Source of the DNA: Burkholderiales bacterium
GTDB taxonomy: Bacteria; Pseudomonadota; Gammaproteobacteria; Burkholderiales; Burkholderiaceae_E
Length of the DNA: 64,000 nucleotides
Assembly (NCBI GenBank): GCA_026399875.1
Contig: JAPLQF010000042.1
Span: 186,009-250,008, forward strand
Reading direction: 5' to 3'
Part shown: one piece after another, positions 1-8,478 of the stretch
Position numbering within the stretch: position 1 is the stretch's first letter
Layout: each line of letters starts with the position of its first letter
Program-made: the position numbers and the translations under genes
Notes under the pieces: generated by a model
The model's input: the letters and a program-made list of their open reading frames with translations, nothing else
What the model was told of the DNA's origin: nothing
Databases searched by the model: none

Positions 1-1
1 C

Positions 2-1021
2 GAGTTCGGTGAAGACGAGGACGAGATCGAGGCAATCTACGAGCGCGGCTGGACCGACGGTTTGCCGGTGGTTGCACCGACGCAGCGCCGAGTCCTGCGA
101 ATGCTTGCCGGCACCACTCGCGATCCCAAGGAGGTAATCGGACTGTGCCCGCCCAATCTGGCGCCATTGACGGTTGAAAAAGTCGCGATCAACGCGGTCA
201 TGGCAGGTTGCAAGCCCGAATACCTTCCGGTGGTGCTTGCTGCGGTCGAGGCGGCGCTCGATCCGGCGTTTGCCATGCACGGCGTGCTGGCAACCACGAT
301 GTTCGTCGGGCCGGTGCTGGTGGTGAACGGCCCGATACGCCGGCAGCTGTCGATGAACGCCCGCGGCAATGCACTCGGTCAGGGCAACCGCGCTAATGCC
401 ACGATCGGTCGAGCCTTGCAGCTGATCATCCGCAATGTGGGCGGTGGCCGACCGCAGGAAGTCGACCGAGCCACCCTGGGCAATCCCGGGAAATACACCT
501 ACTGCTTTGCTGAAGATGAGGAAGGCTCGTCCTGGGAGCCGTTATCGACCGACTTCGGGCTTGCACGCGGCGTTTCGAGCGTCACGGTCTTTGCCGGATT
601 CGGACTTCAGGGCGTTGTCGATCAGAAATCTCGAACTCCCGAGAGCCTCGCACGCAGCATGGCCGAGTCACTCAAGGCGATTCATAACGTCAAGCTCGCA
701 CCAGCCTGCGATGCGATGCTGGTGGTCTGCCCCGAGCATGAGCGCACCTTCAGACAGGCCGGCTGGAGCAAACAGCGACTGCTTGATGAGCTGATGCAGC
801 TTTGCGAGATACCGGGCGACAGCCTGGTGCGAGGCGTCAGGGGCATCGACGAGGGCTATCCCGCGTCGGTCGCAGGCACAACACGAAACAAATTTCGCCC
901 GGGCGGACTGCTCATCGTTCGCGCGGGCGGCGGCGCCGGTATGTTCTCCGGCATCATCGGCGGCTGGTCTTCCGGCGGTGCAGCCGGATCGCTGCCTGTC
1001 AACAGAGAGGTGAAATCATGA
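2..1021 (+). CDS. UGSC-operon partner protein, 5' truncated
   Basis: The reading frame is open from the first complete codon of the window, so the true start lies upstream; the TTG at 62 is an internal codon, not a start. About 339 residues are visible. The protein opens with an acidic stretch, then ERGWTDGLPVVAPT, and later has a glycine-rich C-terminal half (GGGAGMFSGIIGGWSSGGAAG). There is no signal peptide or membrane segment in the visible part and I recognise no catalytic motif. Its stop overlaps the ATG of the selenoprotein gene (ATGA), so the two are almost certainly translated together and probably work together. I know of no assigned biochemical function; being a redox partner or substrate-binding subunit of the UGSC protein is inference only. 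Confidence 0.75.
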   Translation, partial: EFGEDEDEIEAIYERGWTDGLPVVAPTQRRVLRMLAGTTRDPKEVIGLCPPNLAPLTVEKVAINAVMAGCKPEYLPVVLAAVEAALDPAFAMHGVLATTMFVGPVLVVNGPIRRQLSMNARGNALGQGNRANATIGRALQLIIRNVGGGRPQEVDRATLGNPGKYTYCFAEDEEGSSWEPLSTDFGLARGVSSVTVFAGFGLQGVVDQKSRTPESLARSMAESLKAIHNVKLAPACDAMLVVCPEHERTFRQAGWSKQRLLDELMQLCEIPGDSLVRGVRGIDEGYPASVAGTTRNKFRPGGLLIVRAGGGAGMFSGIIGGWSSGGAAGSLPVNREVKS

Positions 1022-1536
1022 CTGTCATCATGGATCCGACGGCGGAGCAAAGTCCGACGTCGCGCGAAAGGCTGGCGCGCCCCGACCAGCTGCAAGGCCT
1101 CACGGTCGGTTTGCTCGATATCTCGAAACCGCGAGGCAATGTTTTTCTTGATCGCATCGATGCACTGCTCACAGAGCGCGGCATCGTCGTCAAGCGCTAC
1201 ATGAAGCCCACTGTTGCCAAGCCGGCCCCCTTGCCGCTGCGTCAGCAGATCGTGGGTGAAGTCAATCTGGTGATTGAAGGGCTGGCCGACTGAGGGTCCT
1301 GTACGTCGTGCTGTACGCATGACCTCGCAGATCTCGAAGCCAATGGCATTCCTTCAGTCGGTGTGGCAACCACTGAATTCATCGACGCTGCAGCTGTCCA
1401 GTCGAAGGCGCTCGGCACAGATCCGGCTTATGTCTTTGTGCCGCATCCGGTGCAGGATCGAACCGACGATGAAATGAGGGCAATGGCCGACCAGCACCTG
1501 GAGGCAATTCTCGCGCTGCTGGTCAGGAAGTCCTGA
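1018..1536 (+). CDS. UGSC-family selenoprotein (TGA 1291-1293 = selenocysteine)
   Basis: The ATG overlaps the upstream stop (ATGA) and has an SD-like AGAGGTG before it. The frame meets TGA after 91 codons, continues open for 80 more and stops at TGA 1534-1536, giving 172 residues with U92. Read this way, the residues after U92 are GSCTSCCTHD, then GIPSVGVATTEF and VFVPHPVQDRTDDEM. This is the conserved layout of the UGSC (seleno)protein family, in which a Sec or Cys heads a x-G-S-C-T redox motif. Sec92 with Cys95 makes a likely selenenylsulfide centre, and further cysteines lie at 98-99. The host must encode selA, selB, selC and selD elsewhere. Function is unknown; a thiol redox role is inferred from the motif. 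An automatic gene call would truncate it at 1293. Confidence 0.9.
1291..1326 (+). promoter_or_regulatory. Candidate bacterial SECIS hairpin at the Sec codon
   Basis: Directly at and after the TGA a hairpin can form. Bases 1292-1295 (GAGG) pair with 1323-1326 (CCTC), 1297-1298 (TC) pair with 1321-1322 (GA) with G1296 bulged, and 1301-1304 (GTAC) pair with 1313-1316 (GTAC). The loop is 1305-1312 (GTCGTGCT), whose first base is G. Bacterial SECIS elements lie inside the coding region just after the Sec codon and present a G in the apical loop to SelB, so this is the right place. The loop sits rather close to the TGA, so a formal fit is not certain. Confidence 0.5.
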
Positions 1537-1607
1537 CGCAATCTGCCCTGGCACTCTGTCTTGCGATTCAGCGCCAGGGCTACTCAGACAACACACAGGA
1601 GACAGAC

Positions 1608-2552
1608 ATGCATCTTGAAGGCAAAGCCGCCATCGTCACCGGCGCAGGCCGGGGCATCGGCCGTGACGTCGCGCTGCTGCTTGCCCGCGAGGGCGCCCGG
1701 GTGATCGTCAATGACCCCGGTGTCGGTCGTGGCGGCGAAGCGACCGACGAGCGACCGGCCGACGATGTCGTCAACGAAATCAGGGCAGCCGGTGGTACTG
1801 CGATTGCCAACTACGACAGCGTCGGCGACTACCAGAAAGCTGGCCGTATGGTCGCGCAATGCGTCGATACCTTCGGCAAGATCGACATCCTGGTCAATGT
1901 CGCCGGCATGCTTCGCGAGCGCATGATCTGGAATATGTCGGAAGACGATTTCGATACCGTCATCAATGTGCATCTGAAGGGCCACTGGGCGATGTCCCAT
2001 CACGCAATCAAGTACATGCGGCGCGAGGGCTACGGGCGAATCGTCAACTTTTCGTCCGATGCCTTCAAAGGCTCGGTCGGGCAATGCAACTACAGCGCAG
2101 CCAAGGCCGGCATCATCGGACTGACACGCTCGATCGCCAAGGAGACCGCGAAGTTCGGCATCACCTGCAATGCGCTGTGCCCGGCTGCCGACACCCGGAT
2201 GATGATGAATGATGCGGTGATCGCCAATCAGAAACGCAAGCTCGAAGCCGGTCTGATGACACAGGAACAGTACGACCGCTTCTTCGAAGGCCGCGGACCG
2301 GAGCATATTGCACCGATGGTCGCCTATCTCTGTACTGACGGCGCCGATGCGATCAACGGCCATGTCTTTCATGTCGAGAAGGGCCGCATCAACACCTACT
2401 ACTACGGCGAAGACTTCAAGACCCTGACCAATGATGGCTCGGTGTTCACCGTCGATCAGCTGATCGCGCAGATCCCCTCGAGCATCATGAGCGGCATTAC
2501 TCCGGTGGTGCCTGCTGTCAAGCGGGAGGATGCGGTCAAATCCGCCGGTTAG
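1608..2552 (+). CDS. SDR-family oxidoreductase, 3-hydroxyacyl-CoA dehydrogenase-like
   Basis: Classical short-chain dehydrogenase of 314 residues. It has TGAGRGIG at 11-18 for NAD(P) binding and Ser about 150, Tyr162 and Lys166 as the catalytic set (YSAAK). The usual NNAG is NVAG at 97-100. The long insert NDPGVGRGGEATDERPADDVV after the second strand resembles the dehydrogenase domain of peroxisomal multifunctional enzyme type 2, so a (3R)-hydroxyacyl-CoA or steroid substrate is plausible. The C-terminal 60 residues extend beyond the minimal SDR fold. AGGAGA lies before the ATG. Its stop overlaps that of the converging acyl-CoA ligase by two bases; the pair suggests lipid-type acyl-CoA metabolism. 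Confidence 0.85.
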   Translation: MHLEGKAAIVTGAGRGIGRDVALLLAREGARVIVNDPGVGRGGEATDERPADDVVNEIRAAGGTAIANYDSVGDYQKAGRMVAQCVDTFGKIDILVNVAGMLRERMIWNMSEDDFDTVINVHLKGHWAMSHHAIKYMRREGYGRIVNFSSDAFKGSVGQCNYSAAKAGIIGLTRSIAKETAKFGITCNALCPAADTRMMMNDAVIANQKRKLEAGLMTQEQYDRFFEGRGPEHIAPMVAYLCTDGADAINGHVFHVEKGRINTYYYGEDFKTLTNDGSVFTVDQLIAQIPSSIMSGITPVVPAVKREDAVKSAG

Positions 2553-4123
2553 ATCGACCGGCCGGTCGCTGCCCAGTAGGGTTCGCGCAGCAAGCGCTTC
2601 TGGAGTTTGCCGGTTTCAGTGCGAGGCAAGGTGTCACGAAACTCGATCGTGCGGGGCACCTTGTAGCCGGCCAGCGCATCGCGGCAATGATGCAGGAGAG
2701 ATTCGATCAGCCCTTCATCGGCACGCAAGCCGGGCGCAAGTTGCACGATCGCCTTGACCTCCTCGCCGAACTCTCGGTTTGGCACACCGATCACCGCGGT
2801 ATCGAATACCGCCGGGTGGGTAGCCAGCACTGCCTCGATCTCGGCCGGGTAGATGTTCACGCCACCCGAGATGATCATGTCGATCAGGCGGTCGGTGAGA
2901 TAGAGATAGCCCTCGGCATCCATCCACCCCACATCGCCGGTGGTGAACAGCCCCGCACCGCGATGCGCTGCCGCAGTCTTGGCCGGATCATTGTGATAGT
3001 GCATGGCGATGCCGCGCCGGTTGCGCATCCAGATCGTGCCGTGCTCACCGGCCTGCGCTGCCGAGCCGTCTTCATGAAGAATGAAGACATCGGTCTGCTG
3101 GATGACGCGCCCCACTGACCCCGGGCGCTTGAGCCACTCAGCCGACGAAATGCCGGTGACCACAGCGCCTTCGGTCGAGCCGTAATACTCGTGAATACAG
3201 GGCCCCCACCAGTCGATCATCTCGCGCTTGACCTGCGGCGGACAGGGTGCCGCGCCATGCCAGACGCATTGCAGCGATGACCCGTCGAAAGCGTCTTTCA
3301 CCGGCGCATCAAGCCGCAGCAGCCGAATGAACTGGGTAGGCACCAGATGCAGATTGGTGACGCGGTAATCATCGATCAGACGCAAGGTGCCCGCGGCATC
3401 GAAGCGATGCGTCATGACCACTGTCGAGCCGGCCAACAGCGGCAAAAAAGCAAAGCTCCACTGCGCCGAATGATAGTAGGGGCCGGCCAGCAGCGTCATG
3501 CCGTCGGGCGGCAAGGCGAGCGTGGCCAACATCCCCTGGGCCATTGACTTGAGCGATTCGATCGGCGGCGGTCCATCAGTCAGCCGCACCACACCCTTGG
3601 GCCGACCGGTGGTTCCCGAGGTGTAGAACATCGGGCCCCCGGCGCACTGCCCTTCAGGCTCGCTCTCATCGCTCTCGGCGTCGATCAGCGCCTCATACCC
3701 GATGAATCCATCAGGGGTGCGGTCGGCATGGCTGGTCAATGCGCAAACCCGCAGCCGCGCCGCGCTGTCGGGCGCCAAGGCCAATGCCTGCAAGGCAAGG
3801 CTGGCAAAGCGGGTATCGGTAAACAGCGCCACCGACTGTGAATCTGTCAGAACATGGGCCAACTCATTAGCAGTGAAGTGCCAGTTGACCGGGACATACG
3901 TGACACCGGCATGGTGGGCCGCTGTCATCAGTTCAAAGGACTGTCGTGAATTGCCGCAGAAAAAGGCGATCCGATCACCCGGCTCAAGGCCCGCTGCACG
4001 CAGCGCGCGAATCAGACGATTGACGCGGCTGTTCAGGGCGATCCATGAACAGGATCCGGCTTCATCGATCAGCGCGGGCGCATTGCCCCGACGCTGCGCC
4101 GCCAGGGCGGTCATCAGAGCCAT
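2549..4123 (-). CDS. Acyl-CoA synthetase (AMP-dependent ligase)
   Basis: Member of the ANL superfamily, 524 residues from the ATG at 4123, which has GGAGACGAAG before it; the longer open frame upstream has no family homology. It would activate a carboxylic acid to acyl-AMP and then acyl-CoA. Visible motifs are the P-loop YTSGTTGRPKGVV, the adenylate motif YYGSTEG, the hinge region YLTDRLIDMIISGGVNIYP and the catalytic lysine of the C-terminal lobe in PRTETGKLQKR. Length and layout fit medium- or long-chain fatty acid or steroid side-chain ligases. It converges on the SDR gene at 1608, so joint work on an acyl-CoA is likely, but the substrate cannot be read from sequence. Confidence 0.9.
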   Translation of the reverse strand: MALMTALAAQRRGNAPALIDEAGSCSWIALNSRVNRLIRALRAAGLEPGDRIAFFCGNSRQSFELMTAAHHAGVTYVPVNWHFTANELAHVLTDSQSVALFTDTRFASLALQALALAPDSAARLRVCALTSHADRTPDGFIGYEALIDAESDESEPEGQCAGGPMFYTSGTTGRPKGVVRLTDGPPPIESLKSMAQGMLATLALPPDGMTLLAGPYYHSAQWSFAFLPLLAGSTVVMTHRFDAAGTLRLIDDYRVTNLHLVPTQFIRLLRLDAPVKDAFDGSSLQCVWHGAAPCPPQVKREMIDWWGPCIHEYYGSTEGAVVTGISSAEWLKRPGSVGRVIQQTDVFILHEDGSAAQAGEHGTIWMRNRRGIAMHYHNDPAKTAAAHRGAGLFTTGDVGWMDAEGYLYLTDRLIDMIISGGVNIYPAEIEAVLATHPAVFDTAVIGVPNREFGEEVKAIVQLAPGLRADEGLIESLLHHCRDALAGYKVPRTIEFRDTLPRTETGKLQKRLLREPYWAATGRSI

Positions 4124-4289
4124 CTTCGTCTCCAGCGAGCTTGTCTTTGCAGGCGATCTTACCGTCTCGCCTCGAGAGCGCGGCCACAGGCTGTTTGAGC
4201 GACGGCTGATCGGCTTCAGTTCGACAAACACATGTGTACTGATTTCGGTGAATGGCACTAAACTTCGCCACTCACTAAGGACGGAACCG

Positions 4290-4562
4290 ATGAATCTTGT
4301 ACTGAGGGGCTTGTGCCTCTTCGCATATGTGACGGCGAGCGCCAAGCTGGCCGGCCTGCTTCCCGAAGGGCAATTTGAGCACGCACCGATCGTTGCGGGC
4401 GTCCTGCTCGGACTGCACCTGCTGGAATTGATAGTCATGTTTCGTCATGTGCGTCTTTACAAGGGGCCGCTGGCGGTCAGCATCATCCTCACGCTGCTGT
4501 TCGGATTGCTGCACTGGAAGCCACTTGCCGATGCCGGGGCACGCGCCGAAACAGGCGCTTGA
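4290..4562 (+). CDS. Small membrane protein, DUF1145-like
   Basis: Ninety residues with three hydrophobic segments (about 3-22, 32-50 and 59-76) and a short basic loop HVRLYKGP between the second and third. Length and pattern resemble the DUF1145/YhhL family, whose function is unknown. AAGGACGG precedes the ATG. The frame stays open for more than 500 bases upstream, but that part is antisense to the acyl-CoA ligase. It ends five bases before the sulfatase start and is probably cotranscribed with it. The family name is from pattern recognition only. Confidence 0.6.
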   Translation: MNLVLRGLCLFAYVTASAKLAGLLPEGQFEHAPIVAGVLLGLHLLELIVMFRHVRLYKGPLAVSIILTLLFGLLHWKPLADAGARAETGA

Positions 4563-4566
4563 ACCG

Positions 4567-6360
4567 ATGACCGTGAGATCACTACCAAAAAGGCATCTGA
4601 CCGGCCTGGGTCTCGTCATGGCCCTGGGTTTCAGTTTGTGCAGCACGTCCATCGCAGCACCGGCCGACCGGCCCAACATCGTGGTGCTGGTCGCTGATGA
4701 CTGGGGCTTTACCGATGTCGGTGCTTTCGGCGGTGAAATCGCCACGCCGAATCTCGACGAGTTGGCGCGCCGTGGCATGCGCTTTTCCAATTTTCATGTC
4801 GCCGCCTCCTGCTCGCCCACGCGATCGATGCTGCTGACCGGTGTCGACAGTCATCGCAATGGTCACGGCAACCTGCGCGAAACCATGCCGCGTGAACATC
4901 TGGGCAAGCCCGGCTATCTCGGCTCGCTGGTACCGAATGTCGTCACCCTGGGCACACTGCTGCGCGACGGCGGCTACCGAACCTATGTCGCCGGGAAATG
5001 GAATGTCGGCAGCGAGCCCGACAACCTTCCCGACCGGCGCGGCTTCGACAAGTCCTTCGTGATGGGCGATACCGGCTCCGACAACTGGGAGCCCGAAAAG
5101 CGCTACCTGCCGCATAACGCGAAGGTGAACTGGTTTGAGGACGGCAAGACGCCGGTCATGCCTGCCGAGTTCTATTCATCGACCTTCTTCATCGACAAGA
5201 CCATCGGCTATCTGAAGAGCGGTGAAGCCAGCGGCAAGCCCTTCCTTGCCTATGTCGGCTTTCAGGCCAACCATGTCCCGGTGCAGGCGCCGCAGGCCTT
5301 CGTCGACAAGTATCGAGGGCGCTACGACGGCGGCTGGGCGGCGCTGCGCGAGGCGCGCCGCGATCGGGCCGCAGAGCTCGGCCTGACGCCGAAATCCGCA
5401 CCGATGGTGACCATGCGCACCACCACGAACTGGGACGCATTGAAGCCGACCGAGCGTCAGTATCAGGCTCGGCTGATGGAGGTCTATGCCGGCATGGCCA
5501 GCGCAATGGACCATGAGGTGGGTCGTCTGATGGCGCATCTGAAATCCACCGGCGAGTTCGACAATACGGTATTCGTGTTCCTGTCCGACAACGGACCGGA
5601 AGGCTCGGATTACAAGGAGGCCGACATCTGGCTGAGCTTCCATTACAACCGGGATCTCGATCGACTCGGCAGTAAAGGCGCGTATGTCGTCCCTGGCCCG
5701 TCATGGTCGAGTGCGTCGGCATCGCCACTGAGCACTTTCAAATTTTATGCAGGCGAAGGTGGTATTCGCTCGCCGCTGATCATCAGCGGTGCACCCGGAA
5801 CTGCCTTCAATCAGATACACGCCGGTCTGACCCATGTCACCGACATCCTGCCGACACTTCTCGATCTGGCGAAAGTGCCCCGACCCGGACCAAGCTATCA
5901 GGGCCAATCCATCGAGCCACCCATCGGGCGAAGCCTGCTGCCGGTCCTGAGCAATCCGGCCTTGCGTGTGCGGACCGATGACGAAACGGTTGGCTATGAA
6001 CTGGCCGGCAACAAGGCGCTCTTCAAAGGTGACCTCAAGCTCGTCCTGAACACCGCACCGATCGGTGACGGCCAATGGCATCTCTATGACCTGCGTACCG
6101 ATCCGGGTGAAACCAAGGATTTGCGGCAGCAACGCCCGCAGGAGTTCGCTGCCATGCAGGCCGACTATGCGGCCTGGGCAGCAGCACAGGGTGTGCTGCC
6201 GATGCCGGAAGGCTACAACCCGGTGCGACAGGTCATGATCAACACCGTTTTCAACTACTGGATTCCGGCCTACCGGAACTCGACGATCATCGCGCTCGCG
6301 GGTATGGTCGTTGCGGGCTGGTTTCTGATCGCCCGACGCAGGCGCGCTCGCACGGGTTGA
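4567..6360 (+). CDS. Exported, membrane-anchored arylsulfatase
   Basis: Type I sulfatase of 597 residues with an N-terminal signal sequence (about 1-31). PNIVVLVADDWGFTDVG carries the metal-binding aspartates. The signature CSPTRSMLLTG has Cys82, the residue converted to formylglycine by a sulfatase-maturing enzyme encoded elsewhere. VFLSDNGPEG is a second metal site. Unusually for a soluble periplasmic sulfatase, a hydrophobic segment followed by ARRRRARTG ends the protein, which suggests a C-terminal inner-membrane anchor with the domain in the periplasm. It should hydrolyse a sulfate ester; the substrate is unknown. The ATG at 4567 puts the signal peptide at the N-terminus. Confidence 0.88.
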   Translation: MTVRSLPKRHLTGLGLVMALGFSLCSTSIAAPADRPNIVVLVADDWGFTDVGAFGGEIATPNLDELARRGMRFSNFHVAASCSPTRSMLLTGVDSHRNGHGNLRETMPREHLGKPGYLGSLVPNVVTLGTLLRDGGYRTYVAGKWNVGSEPDNLPDRRGFDKSFVMGDTGSDNWEPEKRYLPHNAKVNWFEDGKTPVMPAEFYSSTFFIDKTIGYLKSGEASGKPFLAYVGFQANHVPVQAPQAFVDKYRGRYDGGWAALREARRDRAAELGLTPKSAPMVTMRTTTNWDALKPTERQYQARLMEVYAGMASAMDHEVGRLMAHLKSTGEFDNTVFVFLSDNGPEGSDYKEADIWLSFHYNRDLDRLGSKGAYVVPGPSWSSASASPLSTFKFYAGEGGIRSPLIISGAPGTAFNQIHAGLTHVTDILPTLLDLAKVPRPGPSYQGQSIEPPIGRSLLPVLSNPALRVRTDDETVGYELAGNKALFKGDLKLVLNTAPIGDGQWHLYDLRTDPGETKDLRQQRPQEFAAMQADYAAWAAAQGVLPMPEGYNPVRQVMINTVFNYWIPAYRNSTIIALAGMVVAGWFLIARRRRARTG

Positions 6361-6397
6361 CGCCTTTTCTCCCGGCCCTTCGACGCGGCGTGCAGTG

Positions 6398-7564
6398 ATG
6401 GATATCAAGACATTGCCGCTTCGACTGATCGCCTGGGGTGCCCTCGGGGTCGCCTTGCATGTCGGGCTTGCCCGCTTTGCCTACGGCGTGGTGCTGCCTT
6501 CGCTGCGCAATGAACTGGGACTCGGCTTTACCGCCGGCGGCGTGCTGAACGCCCTGCATCTGGCAGGCTACCTCGCCGGCACCCTGATGGGACCCATGCT
6601 TGGGCGCCGCATGGGTCTGGCGCAGCAGATGCGGGCGGGCAATCTGCTGACTGCTGCCGGCGCTCTGCTGTGCGCTGTGGTTCCGACAAACTTCTGGGGT
6701 GACAGCCTGCTGCTTGGCGCAGGTCGGTTGGCCACCGGGCTTGGTGCAGGTGCCACGATCATCGCCATCATGGTCAGCGTCTTCTCGCAGGTGACCGAAT
6801 CGGCGCGGGCGACCGCCAGTGTCCTGATGTGGACCGGGATGGCGGCGGCTGTGCTTGCCTGCGGCATTGGCGTGCCATGGCTGCTTGAACCCGGCGCATG
6901 GCGTCTGTCTTTTGCAGCGGCGGCAATGTTGGCGCTGGCGCTGGCATGGGGCTTTCCAGCGTTGGTGGTGCCGGCGACCGGTCCGGCAGGCGATGGCGAG
7001 TTCAGATTCGCCTCGGTCGCAACGCCTCGCTGGGCCTGGCTGGTAGCCACCTACGCGTGTTTCGGAATGGGCTATGTGGCGTACTCGACCTTCGCCGGCG
7101 CGAGACTTTCGGCCGCTGCGGCACCGATCTGGGTCGTTGCATCGACCTGGACGACGCTTGGATTAGCCACGCTGGCGGGCAGTGCCGCAACCATCCTGCT
7201 GCTGAGCCGACCGATGCTGCGCTCCTACGCCCTGCCGGTGGCGATGGGACTTGCCGCAGCCGGCTGTCTGGTATCGGCCGCCACCGATGCCGGCGCGGCC
7301 ATGTCGGGCGCAATACTGGTCGGTCTGGGGCTCGCCGCCACGCCCGCCCTGGTCACAGCGGCTGCGCGCTCCCGCAGCAGCGCATCCGACTACGCGCGCG
7401 CTTTCAGCATCGCCACTGCCGCAATGGGACTCGGCCAGCTTGCTGGCCCGGTCCTGGCGGGCGGTCTGGCTGATGCGTTTGGAGCGATGGCTGCACCACT
7501 CTTTGCTGCAGGCGCCTACGCGCTTGGCGCGACATTCGCCACCATCGATCGGCGAGTGACCTGA
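6398..7564 (+). CDS. MFS transporter, YbfB/YjiJ type
   Basis: Hydrophobic 388-residue protein with about twelve membrane segments. The opening LGVALHVGLARFAYGVVLPSLRNELGL, with an arginine in the first helix, and the loop GPMLGRRMG match the YbfB/YjiJ branch of the major facilitator superfamily, whose substrates are mostly unknown. The ATG at 6398 is preceded in frame by a GTG at 6395; either could serve. It follows the sulfatase by 37 bases on the same strand, so it may export or import a product of that enzyme, but this is only context. Confidence 0.8.
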   Translation: MDIKTLPLRLIAWGALGVALHVGLARFAYGVVLPSLRNELGLGFTAGGVLNALHLAGYLAGTLMGPMLGRRMGLAQQMRAGNLLTAAGALLCAVVPTNFWGDSLLLGAGRLATGLGAGATIIAIMVSVFSQVTESARATASVLMWTGMAAAVLACGIGVPWLLEPGAWRLSFAAAAMLALALAWGFPALVVPATGPAGDGEFRFASVATPRWAWLVATYACFGMGYVAYSTFAGARLSAAAAPIWVVASTWTTLGLATLAGSAATILLLSRPMLRSYALPVAMGLAAAGCLVSAATDAGAAMSGAILVGLGLAATPALVTAAARSRSSASDYARAFSIATAAMGLGQLAGPVLAGGLADAFGAMAAPLFAAGAYALGATFATIDRRVT

Positions 7565-7653
7565 CACCACAGCCGCCTTCCGATACGAGGCAAGCCGCCG
7601 CCTGACAGTGATGGGAAGATCGCGGCCTTCATCAACCAACCCAGGAGACAGTC

Positions 7654-8463
7654 ATGAGTGCATCGTTCGACAATCTTTTTTCGATCAAGGGAAAAACCGC
7701 TCTGGTGACCGGCGGCTCGCGCGGGATCGGCGAGATGATCGCGGCCGGCTTCATGGCCCATGGCGCGAAGGTCTATATCTCGTCGCGCAAGGCAGATGCC
7801 TGCGAAGCCACGGCCAGGCGCCTGACCGACGCCTATGGTGGGCAATGCATCGCACTGCCGGCCGACCTCTCGCGACTCGACGGCGTGGAAAGCCTGGCTG
7901 CGCGAATCGCAGAGCGCGAATCGCAGCTCGATATCCTGGTGAACAATGCCGGCGCCTCCTGGGGAGCGCCGCTTGAGGAGTTCCCGGAAAACGGCTGGGA
8001 CAAGGTGATGGACACCAATGTCAAAGGGGTGTTCTTTCTGACCCAGAAACTGCTGCCGCAATTGCGCAAGGCAGCGACAGGCGACAGCCCGGCGCGCGTC
8101 ATCAACATTGGTTCGATCGATGGCCTGAAGTCGGCGATTTTCGACACGTTTTCTTATGGCGCTTCGAAAGCCGCAGTGCATCATCTGACTCGATTCATGG
8201 CGGCGCACCTCACGAAAGAGCGCATCCTCTTCAATGCGATCGCGCCCGGCCCCTTTCCGACCTGGATGCTCTCGACCGGCGTTGGGTTTGGTGGTGCCAC
8301 CGAAAATGTCGACTGGGACCGCGTCGGTCAGCGCAATCCCAGCGGTCGCGTGGGCACGCCGCAAGACATCGCCGGACTGGCGATATTTCTGTGTTCGCGA
8401 GCCGGCGAATTCGTAGTGGGTCAGACAATTGCCTGCGACGGCGGATCAGTGGCCGCGTCGTGA
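7654..8463 (+). CDS. SDR-family oxidoreductase
   Basis: Classical SDR of 269 residues: TGGSRGIG at 19-26, LDILVNNAGASWG, a catalytic serine in NIGSIDG, YGASK with the catalytic tyrosine and lysine, and APGPFPTWM, where the family has its PG motif. The C-terminus FVVGQTIACDGG is typical. It is close to RhlG-like and 3-oxoacyl reductase-type enzymes, so a ketone or 3-oxoacyl substrate reduced with NADPH is plausible. CCAGGAGACAG precedes the ATG. It stands 89 bases after the MFS gene on the same strand. Confidence 0.85.
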   Translation: MSASFDNLFSIKGKTALVTGGSRGIGEMIAAGFMAHGAKVYISSRKADACEATARRLTDAYGGQCIALPADLSRLDGVESLAARIAERESQLDILVNNAGASWGAPLEEFPENGWDKVMDTNVKGVFFLTQKLLPQLRKAATGDSPARVINIGSIDGLKSAIFDTFSYGASKAAVHHLTRFMAAHLTKERILFNAIAPGPFPTWMLSTGVGFGGATENVDWDRVGQRNPSGRVGTPQDIAGLAIFLCSRAGEFVVGQTIACDGGSVAAS

Positions 8464-8478
8464 CCGACCTGATCGCGA

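Noticed and set aside
802..1293. Reading the UGSC frame as a gene that starts near 802 and ends at the TGA at 1291
   Set aside because: The part before 1018 is antiparallel in composition to a real gene and lies inside the upstream partner gene; the ATGA overlap fixes the start at 1018, and the conserved residues continue after the TGA.
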